From an uncultured Bacteroidales bacterium (GTDB taxonomy: Bacteria > Bacteroidota > Bacteroidia > Bacteroidales > Paludibacteraceae), in assembly GCA_937910305.1 (NCBI GenBank), contig CALEPS010000173.1, forward strand, positions 1 to 12,205: 12,205 nt of DNA. The letters run 5' to 3'. Below are positions 7,053 to 12,205 of this stretch, in pieces. Every line of letters begins with the position of its first letter. The first letter of the stretch is position 1. The position numbers and the translations under genes were made by a program. The notes beneath the pieces were generated by a model. The model had not been told where the DNA came from and did not search any database. It saw only the letters and a list, made by a program, of their open reading frames with translations.

Positions 7053-7610
7053 ATGAAAGAATTCGCATTAGTAGGTACTCCGCGTAGCGAGTACGGCAAG
7101 AAGGCTGCTAAGGCTTTCCGCGCAGAGGATCTGATTCCCTGCAACATTTACGGTTGTGGCATCAACGCCACTTTCACAGTAGCAGCCGGTGATGTACGTA
7201 AGCTGATTTACAGCCCGGACACCCAGATCGTTGATCTGACGGTAGGTGACACGAAGACCAAAGCAATCGTTAAGGAGCTTCAGTTCCACCCGATCGACGG
7301 TAAGGCACTTCATATCGACTTCCTCGCAGTAGATGAGAAGAAGCCGGTAGTAGTTGAGATTCCTATCCAACTGAACGGTCTTGCAGAAGGTGTAAAAGCC
7401 GGTGGTAAGTTGGTTCAGAACATGCGCAAACTCAAAGCAAAAGGTATCTACACCGCATTCCCGGATCGTATCAACATCGACGTTACCGAGCTTGGTCTTG
7501 GTAAGAAGATCGCCGTTGCTGACGTGAAGGTAGAAGGCTTGAGCTTCGTTAACCCCGCTGACGCTTGCGTCGCTGAGGTTAAGGCAACACGCCAGAGCAA
7601 AGCTGCTTAA
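7053..7610 (+). CDS. rplY: 50S ribosomal protein L25 / general stress protein Ctc
   Basis: 185 residues, the long Ctc form with two domains. The N-terminal part (~1-92) is the 5S rRNA-binding L25 domain: 'RSEYGKKAAKAFRAEDLIPCNIYG' is the basic segment, and 'VKELQFHPIDGKALHIDFLAV' is the conserved end. The C-terminal beta domain (~93-185) contains 'VEIPIQLNGLAEGVKAGG' and 'DINVTELGLGKK'-like strands. It binds 5S rRNA in the large subunit. The start at 7053 follows an A-rich leader (AAATTTTAAACA), a common Bacteroidota initiation context. It is the first gene of a close group with pth, the S4 protein, the DUF4924-type protein and nth, though a hairpin-rich 133-bp gap separates it from pth. Confidence 0.95.
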   Translation: MKEFALVGTPRSEYGKKAAKAFRAEDLIPCNIYGCGINATFTVAAGDVRKLIYSPDTQIVDLTVGDTKTKAIVKELQFHPIDGKALHIDFLAVDEKKPVVVEIPIQLNGLAEGVKAGGKLVQNMRKLKAKGIYTAFPDRINIDVTELGLGKKIAVADVKVEGLSFVNPADACVAEVKATRQSKAA

Positions 7611-7614
7611 TCAG

Positions 7615-7732
7615 GGCTATCAGCCATCAGCCGTCAGAAGTTGAGCGCTGAGAACAACAACGAGGCGAGGCGCAAGTCTCGCCTCTATTGTTAAACATAA
7701 AACTGAGAGCTGACAGCTGAATGCTGAAAGCC
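7615..7732 (+). repeat. Long imperfect inverted repeat with 7-bp periodicity between rplY and pth
   Basis: The left arm (7615-7637) and right arm (7710-7732) are reverse complements at 19 of 23 positions. Each arm is itself heptameric. The left arm has TCAGCCA, TCAGCCG, TCAGAAG (7620-7640). The right arm has GAGAGCT, GACAGCT, GAATGCT, GAAAGCC (7705-7732). A perfect 8-bp hairpin lies between the arms. The unit resembles a small non-coding dispersed element more than random spacer. Confidence 0.7.
7656..7692 (+). terminator. Strong hairpin between rplY and pth
   Basis: Perfect 8-bp stem GAGGCGAG (7662-7669) with CTCGCCTC (7678-7685) and an 8-nt loop. A second 5-bp helix, AACAA (7656-7660) with TTGTT (7688-7692), extends it after a small internal loop. 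There is no run of U, so it may be an attenuator, RNA end protector or weak terminator of rplY. Confidence 0.5.
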
Positions 7733-7743
7733 ACTTGACAGAG

Positions 7744-8307
7744 ATGAAATACTTAATAGTCGGACTTGGAAATATCGGTGACGAGTACGCAGGCACCCGC
7801 CATAACATCGGTTTTATGATGATCGATGCGTTTGCTGCATCGAAGGAGGTCAAGTGGGAAGATAAGCGGTACGGTTTCATCGGCCGTTGCCGCGTGAAGA
7901 ATGCTGAGTTGGTATTGCTCAAGCCCTCTACCTATATGAACCTCAGCGGTAACGCCGTACGGTACTGGTTAGCCCAGGAGAAAATTCCGGTAGAGAACAT
8001 GTTGGTACTTGTCGACGACCTCAACTTGCCGTTCGGAACAATACGTATCCGCAAGCAAGGTTCCAACGGTGGGCACAACGGTCTGGGAAACATCCAATCC
8101 GTCTTAGGCACCGAGAACTACGCACGCGTACGTTTCGGTATAGGAAACGAGTACACGCGCGGGACGCAGATCAACTTCGTGCTCGGTGAATGGACAGACG
8201 AAGAGAAAAAGGCCATCGACGAGCGCCTCAAAGTGACCTCGGAGATCATCCCCTCGTTCTGTCTCCAGGGCATTGACCGCACGATGAACCAATACAATAA
8301 TAAATGA
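7744..8307 (+). CDS. pth: Peptidyl-tRNA hydrolase
   Basis: 187 residues from ATG 7744; a longer reading from TTG 7735 is less likely because the family starts at MKYLIVGLGN. The enzyme cleaves the ester bond of peptidyl-tRNAs released from stalled ribosomes, freeing tRNA. The catalytic His is at position 20 (GTRHNIGF), matching E. coli numbering, and Asn10 (GLGN) is present. 'KPSTYMNLSG' holds Asn66, VDDLNLPFG holds Asp91/Asp92, and 'GGHNGL' holds His111/Asn112. Length matches the bacterial family. Linkage with rplY fits the common bacterial ctc-pth pair. The stop codon at 8305-8307 lies inside a small AATGATG repeat that leads into the S4 gene. Confidence 0.96.
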   Translation: MKYLIVGLGNIGDEYAGTRHNIGFMMIDAFAASKEVKWEDKRYGFIGRCRVKNAELVLLKPSTYMNLSGNAVRYWLAQEKIPVENMLVLVDDLNLPFGTIRIRKQGSNGGHNGLGNIQSVLGTENYARVRFGIGNEYTRGTQINFVLGEWTDEEKKAIDERLKVTSEIIPSFCLQGIDRTMNQYNNK

Positions 8308-8342
8308 TGAAATGAGCCGCTTCGCTTAATGATGGAATGATG
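8303..8342 (+). repeat. AATGATG repeats spanning the pth stop and S4 start
   Basis: AATGATG occurs at 8303-8309, 8328-8334 and 8336-8342, with GCCGCTTCGCT between the first two. The pth stop (8305-8307) is inside the first copy, and the S4 start ATG (8337) is inside the last. The middle segment resembles the CCGCTACGCT core of the dispersed repeat at 11020 and 11740. Confidence 0.5.
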
Positions 8343-8747
8343 GAAGTACGAGTAGATAAATACCTCTGGGCGATGCGGATCTACAAGACCCGTTCTATCG
8401 CCGCCGATGCCTGTAAGAACGGTCGCGTCGCTATCAACGGTGTCCAACTCAAACCCAGCCGCACCTTCAAAGTAGGCGACACCTTTACGGTACGTAAGGG
8501 TCCGATTACGTACACTTATCGCGTGCTCCAATTGAGTGAGAACCGACTTGGAGCCAAATTGGTCCCCGAATACCTGCGCGATTGTACGACACCCGAACAA
8601 CTCGAACTGTTAGAACTGGCGCGTCTGGCCGGTAACGGTGGTAGAGATCGCGGAACAGGACGTCCCACCAAGAAAGATCGCCGGGACATCGAGGTGTTTT
8701 TTGATGAGCTGTCAGCCGTCAGCTATCAGCCGTCAGACATTGAATAA
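8337..8747 (+). CDS. RNA-binding S4-domain protein (Hsp15-like)
   Basis: 136 residues; start is ATG 8337 or the next codon at 8340. An S4 domain covers ~3-65: 'RVDKYLWAMRIYKTRSIAADACKNGRVAINGV' is the helix-turn-helix RNA-binding face, followed by 'KPSRTFKVGDTFTVRKG'. In E. coli the relative Hsp15 (HslR) binds 50S subunits carrying nascent chains and helps recycle them, which fits its place next to pth. A basic tail follows ('GRPTKKDRRDIEVFFDEL'). The last ~12 residues (SAVSYQPSDIE) come from a TCAGCNN heptamer repeat that also supplies the TAA stop, so the native C-terminus has probably been replaced. The gap to the next gene is 19 bp. Confidence 0.88.
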   Translation: MMEVRVDKYLWAMRIYKTRSIAADACKNGRVAINGVQLKPSRTFKVGDTFTVRKGPITYTYRVLQLSENRLGAKLVPEYLRDCTTPEQLELLELARLAGNGGRDRGTGRPTKKDRRDIEVFFDELSAVSYQPSDIE

Positions 8748-8769
8748 TTAAAAATCTGAATGCTGAATG
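8712..8769 (+). repeat. Heptamer repeat pair overlapping the S4 stop and DUF4924-type start
   Basis: Four TCAGCNN units at 8712-8739 and two CTGAATG units at 8756-8769. TCAGCCGTCAGA (8726-8737) and TCTGAATGCTGA (8755-8766) form an inverted repeat with 10 of 12 pairs and a 17-nt loop that holds the S4 stop codon. The second CTGAATG contains the first ATG (8767) of the next gene. Confidence 0.65.
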
Positions 8770-9228
8770 ATGAAATCGAAAAAAGAAAATATCGCCGAGT
8801 ACATCCTCTACTTATGGCAAATGGAGGACTATCTCCGTGCGTTCCCGCAACATGCGAATGCCACACCGGAACTGAGTGAGATCAACGAGATGATGCACCG
8901 CGAAGGTATCATGGACGGTGGTCATTTGGCCTTAGCCCAAAACGCCCTGGAAGAGATGGAAGACCTGCACATGGAGATCCTCAACGAGGAAGCACTCTAC
9001 CGCGCCGCGATGATGCAGTTGCAACCATCGCTCAACCTGCTCAAGGCCAAAACCGATCGCCCGACGATGTCGGATGTCGAGGCATGCTTGACGCTGCTCT
9101 ACCAAATCATGATGCTCCGTTTGCAGAAACGCGAGATCTCCAAACAAACGGCGGACGTACAGAAACAAGCTACGATGCTCTTGCAGTTTTTAAGTCGCAC
9201 CTATTATGAACAAGCAACAGCGGTTTGA
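8767..9228 (+). CDS. DUF4924-type conserved protein of Bacteroidales
   Basis: 153 residues, probably all alpha-helical and cytoplasmic. The start 'KSKKENIAEYILYLWQMEDYLRA' matches my memory of the DUF4924 family of Bacteroidota. No catalytic motif stands out. The remainder is amphipathic helices with many Met, Leu, Glu and Gln residues ('EEMEDLHMEILNEEALYRAAMMQLQPSLNLLKAK'-like, residues ~66-97). The first ATG (8767) lies within a CTGAATG repeat, so ATG 8770 may be the original start. The last 23 bp overlap nth in a different frame, which suggests coupled translation. Function is unknown; conserved placement by pth and nth suggests a housekeeping role. Confidence 0.8.
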   Translation: MMKSKKENIAEYILYLWQMEDYLRAFPQHANATPELSEINEMMHREGIMDGGHLALAQNALEEMEDLHMEILNEEALYRAAMMQLQPSLNLLKAKTDRPTMSDVEACLTLLYQIMMLRLQKREISKQTADVQKQATMLLQFLSRTYYEQATAV

Positions 9229-9850
9229 ACATATATTAGGTTGGTTTGAGGCGAATATGCCGGTAGCGGAGAGCGAGCTGGTCTATTCCAATCCGTACGA
9301 ACTGCTGGTAGCCGTCATGCTCTCGGCGCAGTGCACGGACAAACGCGTGAACATGGTCACTCCTGCGCTTTTCGAGGCCTACCCTACGCCCGAAGCACTT
9401 GCTGCCGCTACCAGCGATGAAGTGTTCGAATATGTGAAATCTGTCAGCTATCCGCGGAGCAAGGCGGAACACCTGGTTGAGATGGCTCAAAGGCTGGTAA
9501 ACGTATATGACAGTCAGGTGCCGGACAATATAGAGGATCTGCAGACCCTGCAAGGAGTGGGCAGGAAGACAGCGAACGTGGTATGCGCCGTGATATGGAA
9601 CCAACCGACCATGGCCGTAGATACACATATATTCCGCGTGAGCGAACGGATCGGTCTGACTACCCGCAGTAAGAACCCGCTTCAGACAGAGAAACAGCTC
9701 GTCAGATATATCCCGGAAGAAGTCATTCCCAAAGCTCACCACTGGCTGTTACTGCACGGACGGTATGTATGCCAAGCCCGCAAGCCCCGTTGCGAAGAAT
9801 GCGGAATCAAAGAATATTGCAGGTTCTACGGAAAAAATGAGAAAAAATGA
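9206..9850 (+). CDS. nth: Endonuclease III (DNA glycosylase/AP lyase)
   Basis: 214 residues, the usual length. It removes oxidised pyrimidines in base-excision repair and cuts the abasic site. The helix-hairpin-helix motif is LQGVGRKTANV (115-125) with the catalytic Lys121, and Asp139 is in 'VDTHIFRV'. The 4Fe-4S loop is complete: Cys189, Cys196, Cys199, Cys205 (CX6CX2CX5C). N-terminal 'LLVAVMLSAQCTDKRVN' matches the family. Relative to E. coli there is a small change near 81-86, 'SYPRSKAEHL' for YNSKAEN. The start at 9206 overlaps the end of the upstream gene by 23 bp, and the stop is directly followed by a terminator hairpin. Confidence 0.96.
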   Translation: MNKQQRFEHILGWFEANMPVAESELVYSNPYELLVAVMLSAQCTDKRVNMVTPALFEAYPTPEALAAATSDEVFEYVKSVSYPRSKAEHLVEMAQRLVNVYDSQVPDNIEDLQTLQGVGRKTANVVCAVIWNQPTMAVDTHIFRVSERIGLTTRSKNPLQTEKQLVRYIPEEVIPKAHHWLLLHGRYVCQARKPRCEECGIKEYCRFYGKNEKK

Positions 9851-9879
9851 GCACATCCTTGCGTATGTGCTTTTTTTTT
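9851..9879 (+). terminator. Intrinsic terminator of the rplY-nth group
   Basis: GCACAT (9851-9856) pairs perfectly with ATGTGC (9865-9870) around an 8-nt loop, followed by nine T. The stem begins on the base after the nth stop codon. The recA promoter overlaps it. Confidence 0.9.
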
Positions 9880-9889
9880 AGTAATTTTG
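9858..9889 (+). promoter_or_regulatory. recA promoter inside the nth terminator
   Basis: CTTG at 9858-9861 (one base off TTTG), 20 bp, then a perfect TAATTTTG at 9882-9889. The -33 element lies in the terminator loop, and the T run forms part of the spacer. Predicted start of transcription is about 9895. Confidence 0.6.
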
Positions 9890-9897
9890 CAGTCGGA

Positions 9898-9915
9898 ATG
9901 ACGTAATTACGTCAT
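9898..9915 (+). promoter_or_regulatory. Perfect 18-bp palindrome in the recA leader, candidate operator
   Basis: ATGACGTAATTACGTCAT is a complete palindrome with no spacer, directly downstream of the predicted recA start point and 34 bp before the start codon. The position suits a repressor site or an RNA hairpin. It does not resemble the known LexA boxes CTGT-N8-ACAG or GAAC-N4-GTTC. The binding factor is unknown. Confidence 0.55.
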
Positions 9916-9949
9916 GACGACATTACGAAACATTAAAATACACTATATT

Positions 9950-10990
9950 ATGGCAGAGAAACAAGGTCCATCGACTGAGAAACTGAAAGCATTGCAGGCA
10001 GCGATGGCAAAGATCGACAAAGAGTTTGGCAAAGGCGCCATTATGAAGCTTGGCGACGAGCAGATAGAGAACGTACCCGTTATTCCGACCGGCAGTTTGG
10101 GTCTGAACTACGCTTTGGGCGTAGGGGGTTACCCGAAAGGACGTATCATCGAGATCTACGGTCCGGAGTCGTCCGGTAAGACCACTCTGGCAATCCATGC
10201 GATGGCAGAGGTGCAGAAAGCCGGAGGTATTGCCGCTATCATTGACGCGGAGCATGCTTTCGACCGCTTCTATGCCGAGAAATTAGGCGTTGACATCAGC
10301 GAGTTGCTTATCGCCCAGCCGGATAGCGGCGAGCAGGGTCTCGACATCGCCGACGAGCTGATCCGTTCCGCCGCAGTGGATCTGATTGTCATCGACTCTG
10401 TGGCTGCTCTAACGCCGAAAGCAGAGATTGCCGGTGATATGGGGGACAACAAAGTGGGTCTGCAGGCACGACTGATGTCTCAGGCGCTGCGTAAGATGAC
10501 CGCCTCTGTCAACAAGACCGGCACTACCGTGATCTTCATCAACCAGCTGCGCGAGAAAATAGGTGTCATGTTCGGCAACCCGGAGACGACTACCGGCGGT
10601 AACGCCCTGAAGTTCTACGCCTCAGTACGTCTGGATATCCGCAAGACGGGTCAGATCAAAGACGGCGACCAGATCAAAGGCAACCAGGTACGCGTGAAAG
10701 TAGTGAAGAACAAAGTGGCACCTCCTTTCAAGAAAGCCGAGTTCGACCTGATGTTCAACGAAGGAATATCCAAGATCGGCGAGATCCTCGATTTCGCCGT
10801 AGCCGCCGAGGTCATCAAGAAGAGCGGTTCGTTCTTCAGTTACGGCGACACCAAGCTTGGTCAAGGCCGCGACAATGTGAAGAACGTCCTCGCCGAGAAT
10901 CCCGACTTGTGCGACGAGATAGAAGCCAAGATCAACGAGGCAGTCAAAGAGAAAGGATTAGAGGCTATCCTGGATAAGATCAGTAAGTAA
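9950..10990 (+). CDS. recA: RecA recombinase
   Basis: 346 residues from ATG 9950 (MAEKQGPSTEKLKALQ). An in-frame ATG at 9914 would add 12 residues but lies in the palindrome, so 9950 is preferred. The protein coats single-stranded DNA with ATP, pairs it with homologous duplex, and acts as coprotease in SOS-type responses. Walker A is GPESSGKT (71-78), Walker B is LIVIDS (145-150), and 'GDMGDNKVGLQARLMSQALR' (162-181) includes the L1 region. The L2 region with 'FINQLREKIGVMFGNPETT' (196-214) is intact. 'KVVKNKVAPPFKKAEFD' (250-266) starts the C-terminal domain, which ends in a Lys-rich tail. The gene is transcribed alone from its own promoter; it is followed by 70 bp carrying dispersed repeats. 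Confidence 0.98.
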   Translation: MAEKQGPSTEKLKALQAAMAKIDKEFGKGAIMKLGDEQIENVPVIPTGSLGLNYALGVGGYPKGRIIEIYGPESSGKTTLAIHAMAEVQKAGGIAAIIDAEHAFDRFYAEKLGVDISELLIAQPDSGEQGLDIADELIRSAAVDLIVIDSVAALTPKAEIAGDMGDNKVGLQARLMSQALRKMTASVNKTGTTVIFINQLREKIGVMFGNPETTTGGNALKFYASVRLDIRKTGQIKDGDQIKGNQVRVKVVKNKVAPPFKKAEFDLMFNEGISKIGEILDFAVAAEVIKKSGSFFSYGDTKLGQGRDNVKNVLAENPDLCDEIEAKINEAVKEKGLEAILDKISK

Positions 10991-11019
10991 AAAGACCGCC
11001 CTGCGGGCTGATAGAGTAT

Positions 11020-11046
11020 AGACCGCTACGCTGACAGAATAAAGCC
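11020..11046 (+). repeat. 27-bp dispersed repeat, intergenic copy
   Basis: Begins AGACCGCTACGCT and matches the copy at 11740-11766 at 23 of 27 positions. A related segment, AGACCGCCCTGCGGGCT, lies just upstream at 10993-11009. It ends 14 bp before the flavoprotein ATG. The sequence between recA and the flavoprotein consists almost entirely of this material. Confidence 0.65.
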
Positions 11047-11060
11047 CCATATACTTTACT

Positions 11061-12205
11061 ATGAATACAAGGCAGTTTATATTGAGCCCGAAAGAGGCGT
11101 ACGAAGCCGCACAGAAATGGCGGGTAGTCAAACGAAGTGTAGATGCACGTCAGCGAGAGCTGAAGGTGCATCTTACTGTATTGGCGGATGATCAGGGAAA
11201 ACCCATACCAATTCACAATTCACAATTTACAATTCACAATTCCCCGGATGGTGACCGTTTCCCACTCTATACACCGCCGGTGTATAAGGATGTACACGAA
11301 GCGGAGCGGAAAGCGATTATCATCGGTTGCGGTCCGGCGGGGTTGTTTGCTGCGCTGACGCTACTGGAGCACGGGATCAAGCCCATCATCTACGAACGGG
11401 GAAAGGAAGTAAGCGAGAGGAAAAAGGATATAGCTCTGCTGAACAGGAACGAGGGGTTGAATCCCGAGTCCAACTACTGTTTCGGCGAAGGCGGCGCAGG
11501 TACATTCAGCGACGGAAAGTTATTCTCCCGTTCCAAGAAAAGAGGGAACATGCAGCGTGTGATGGAGATTTTCCATTATTTCGGAGCTTCGGACACGGTG
11601 CTCTATGAGGCTCACGCGCATATAGGAAGCGACAAGTTGCCGGGTATCATCAAACGAATGCGGGAATGTATCATCAAGCACGGCGGAGAGATACACTTTG
11701 AGACTTGCGTGACAAGCCTCAAAGAAGTCGAAAGTCGAAAGACCGCTACGCTCAAAGACAAAAGCCATTTCCAGACTCCAATTATCCTTGCGATCGGGCA
11801 TTCGGCGCATGACACCTACCGGATGTTAGCGGCAGAAGGTGTGGCAATGGAGACCAAGGGTTTTGCAATGGGCGTACGGATCGAACATCCGCAGGAGCTG
11901 ATCAACCGGCTGATGTACCATCTGGGTAAACCCCACCTAACCTCCCCACAAGGGAGGAACACTCCCCTTGAGGGGGAGAAGGAGGGGGTTATCAAATACA
12001 TTGGAAACGCTTCATACAGTCTGGTGACGCAGGTGGAAGGACGGGGAGTGTATTCATTCTGCATGTGCCCCGGCGGACATATCGTGCCAGCAGGAAGCGC
12101 GGAAGGGCTGTGTGTAGTGAACGGCATGAGTGCGAGCCACCGGAACAGCCCTTATGCCAACAGCGGCATGGTTGTTCAGATCAATCCGGAAGACATTGCA
12201 GGAAA
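11061..12205 (+). CDS. FAD-dependent dehydrogenase, COG2509-like (3' partial)
   Basis: The frame is open from ATG 11061 to the window end, 381 codons with no stop. The FAD/NAD-binding beta-alpha-beta motif is 'AIIIGCGPAGLFAAL' with G89, G91, G94. 'NYCFGEGGAGTFSDGKLFSRSK' (~139-160), 'IILAIGHSAHDTY' (~241-253), 'GFAMGVRIEHPQELIN' and 'YSFCMCPGGHIVPA' match the uncharacterised COG2509 flavoprotein family widely found in bacteria. Substrate and reaction are unknown. Before the FAD domain is a ~80-residue beta region. Three in-frame additions stand out: residues 51-61 (heptamer repeat), ~223-235 (copy of the dispersed repeat) and 290-310 (G-rich double hairpin, exactly 21 codons). No frameshift results, so the gene is probably functional. 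Its promoter is not evident; it lies 70 bp after recA. Confidence 0.9.
   Translation, partial: MNTRQFILSPKEAYEAAQKWRVVKRSVDARQRELKVHLTVLADDQGKPIPIHNSQFTIHNSPDGDRFPLYTPPVYKDVHEAERKAIIIGCGPAGLFAALTLLEHGIKPIIYERGKEVSERKKDIALLNRNEGLNPESNYCFGEGGAGTFSDGKLFSRSKKRGNMQRVMEIFHYFGASDTVLYEAHAHIGSDKLPGIIKRMRECIIKHGGEIHFETCVTSLKEVESRKTATLKDKSHFQTPIILAIGHSAHDTYRMLAAEGVAMETKGFAMGVRIEHPQELINRLMYHLGKPHLTSPQGRNTPLEGEKEGVIKYIGNASYSLVTQVEGRGVYSFCMCPGGHIVPAGSAEGLCVVNGMSASHRNSPYANSGMVVQINPEDIAG
11209..11243 (+). repeat. Five CAATTCA heptamers inside the flavoprotein gene
   Basis: Consecutive units CAATTCA, CAATTCA, CAATTTA, CAATTCA, CAATTCC. They are read in frame as IHNSQFTIHNS (residues 51-61), in the linker before the FAD domain. 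Confidence 0.85.
11740..11766 (+). repeat. 27-bp dispersed repeat, in-gene copy
   Basis: AGACCGCTACGCT core, 23 of 27 identical to 11020-11046. Directly upstream are two GTCGAAA heptamers (11727-11733, 11734-11740). Translated in frame as KTATLKDKS within the flavoprotein. Confidence 0.7.
11928..11990 (+). repeat. G-rich double-hairpin insert inside the flavoprotein gene
   Basis: 63 bp, exactly 21 codons (residues 290-310). Two adjacent hairpins: CCTCCC/GGGAGG (11941-11946, 11952-11957) and CTCCCC/GGGGAG (11962-11967, 11973-11978). An outer pair AACCCC/GGGGTT (11929-11934, 11985-11990) encloses them. It separates 'LMYHLG' from 'IKYIGNASYSLVTQV', where family members I recall have only a short loop. 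Confidence 0.75.

Noticed and set aside
7735..7743. TTG start for Pth adding MTE
   Set aside because: ATG 7744 gives the family start and places the catalytic His at position 20.
8118..8600. 160-codon reverse-strand ORF across pth and the S4 gene
   Set aside because: It is antisense to two well-supported genes and shows no recognisable domain. The other long reverse-strand frames (for example 5937-6398 and 9236-9742) were rejected for the same reason.
7615..8769. CRISPR array
   Set aside because: The repeats are 7-bp words without unique spacers of constant length, and no cas genes are seen.
9898..9915. LexA box
   Set aside because: The palindrome matches neither CTGT-N8-ACAG nor GAAC-N4-GTTC; kept only as an unnamed candidate operator.
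9914..9949. Upstream in-frame ATG giving RecA 12 extra residues
   Set aside because: It lies within the palindrome; RecA proteins normally begin near MAEK-type sequence, and the extra residues (TTLRNIKIHYI) look like translated leader.
11520..12127. Reverse-strand ORFs at the window end
   Set aside because: They lie opposite the clear flavoprotein frame, which runs without a stop from 11061 to 12205.

Overview
The window looks like a Bacteroidales (phylum Bacteroidota) chromosome; nothing in it fixes the genus. The evidence is the housekeeping set (L25/Ctc, peptidyl-tRNA hydrolase, S4-domain protein, DUF4924-type protein, endonuclease III, RecA, COG2509-type flavoprotein), promoters of the Bacteroidota form TTTG-N20-TAnnTTTG, absence of strong Shine-Dalgarno sequences, a tRNA gene without encoded CCA, and a lipoprotein built from tandem FN3-like modules plus a DUF1566-like domain. 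All genes lie on the + strand.

Layout. 1-3341: the 3' part of a CsgG/LpoB-like gene with membrane segments, then, 6 bp later, an 861-residue lipoprotein with six tandem ~97-residue modules. 3394-5192: a compact accessory operon made of an unlisted 55-residue Tyr/Asp-rich peptide, a single-pass membrane protein and a radical SAM/SPASM enzyme. It reads as an undescribed ribosomal peptide (RiPP) locus, and the peptide is laid out as consecutive aromatic-X-X triplets. 5193-6797: an AAA+/DUF4143 ATPase with its own promoter and a leader holding three copies of a TGTGATTTT motif. 6833-6988: tRNA-Gln(UUG) with promoter and terminator. 7053-9850: rplY, pth, S4 protein, DUF4924-type protein and nth, closely spaced and ending in a strong terminator. 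9858-10990: recA, whose promoter overlaps that terminator and whose leader holds a perfect 18-bp palindrome. 11061-12205: a flavoprotein gene running off the window end.

The housekeeping half carries many short repeats with a 7-bp period but different sequence (TCAGCNN, GANNGCT, CTGAATG, AATGATG, CAATTCA), plus a 27-bp dispersed repeat and a G-rich double hairpin. They sit at gene boundaries, where they supply stop and start codons, and three of them lie in frame inside the flavoprotein.

Functional picture: the first two genes are envelope components. The peptide operon probably makes a crosslinked peptide. The rplY-nth block and recA serve translation, peptidyl-tRNA recycling and DNA repair. 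All functions are inferred from sequence motifs; no database search was run.
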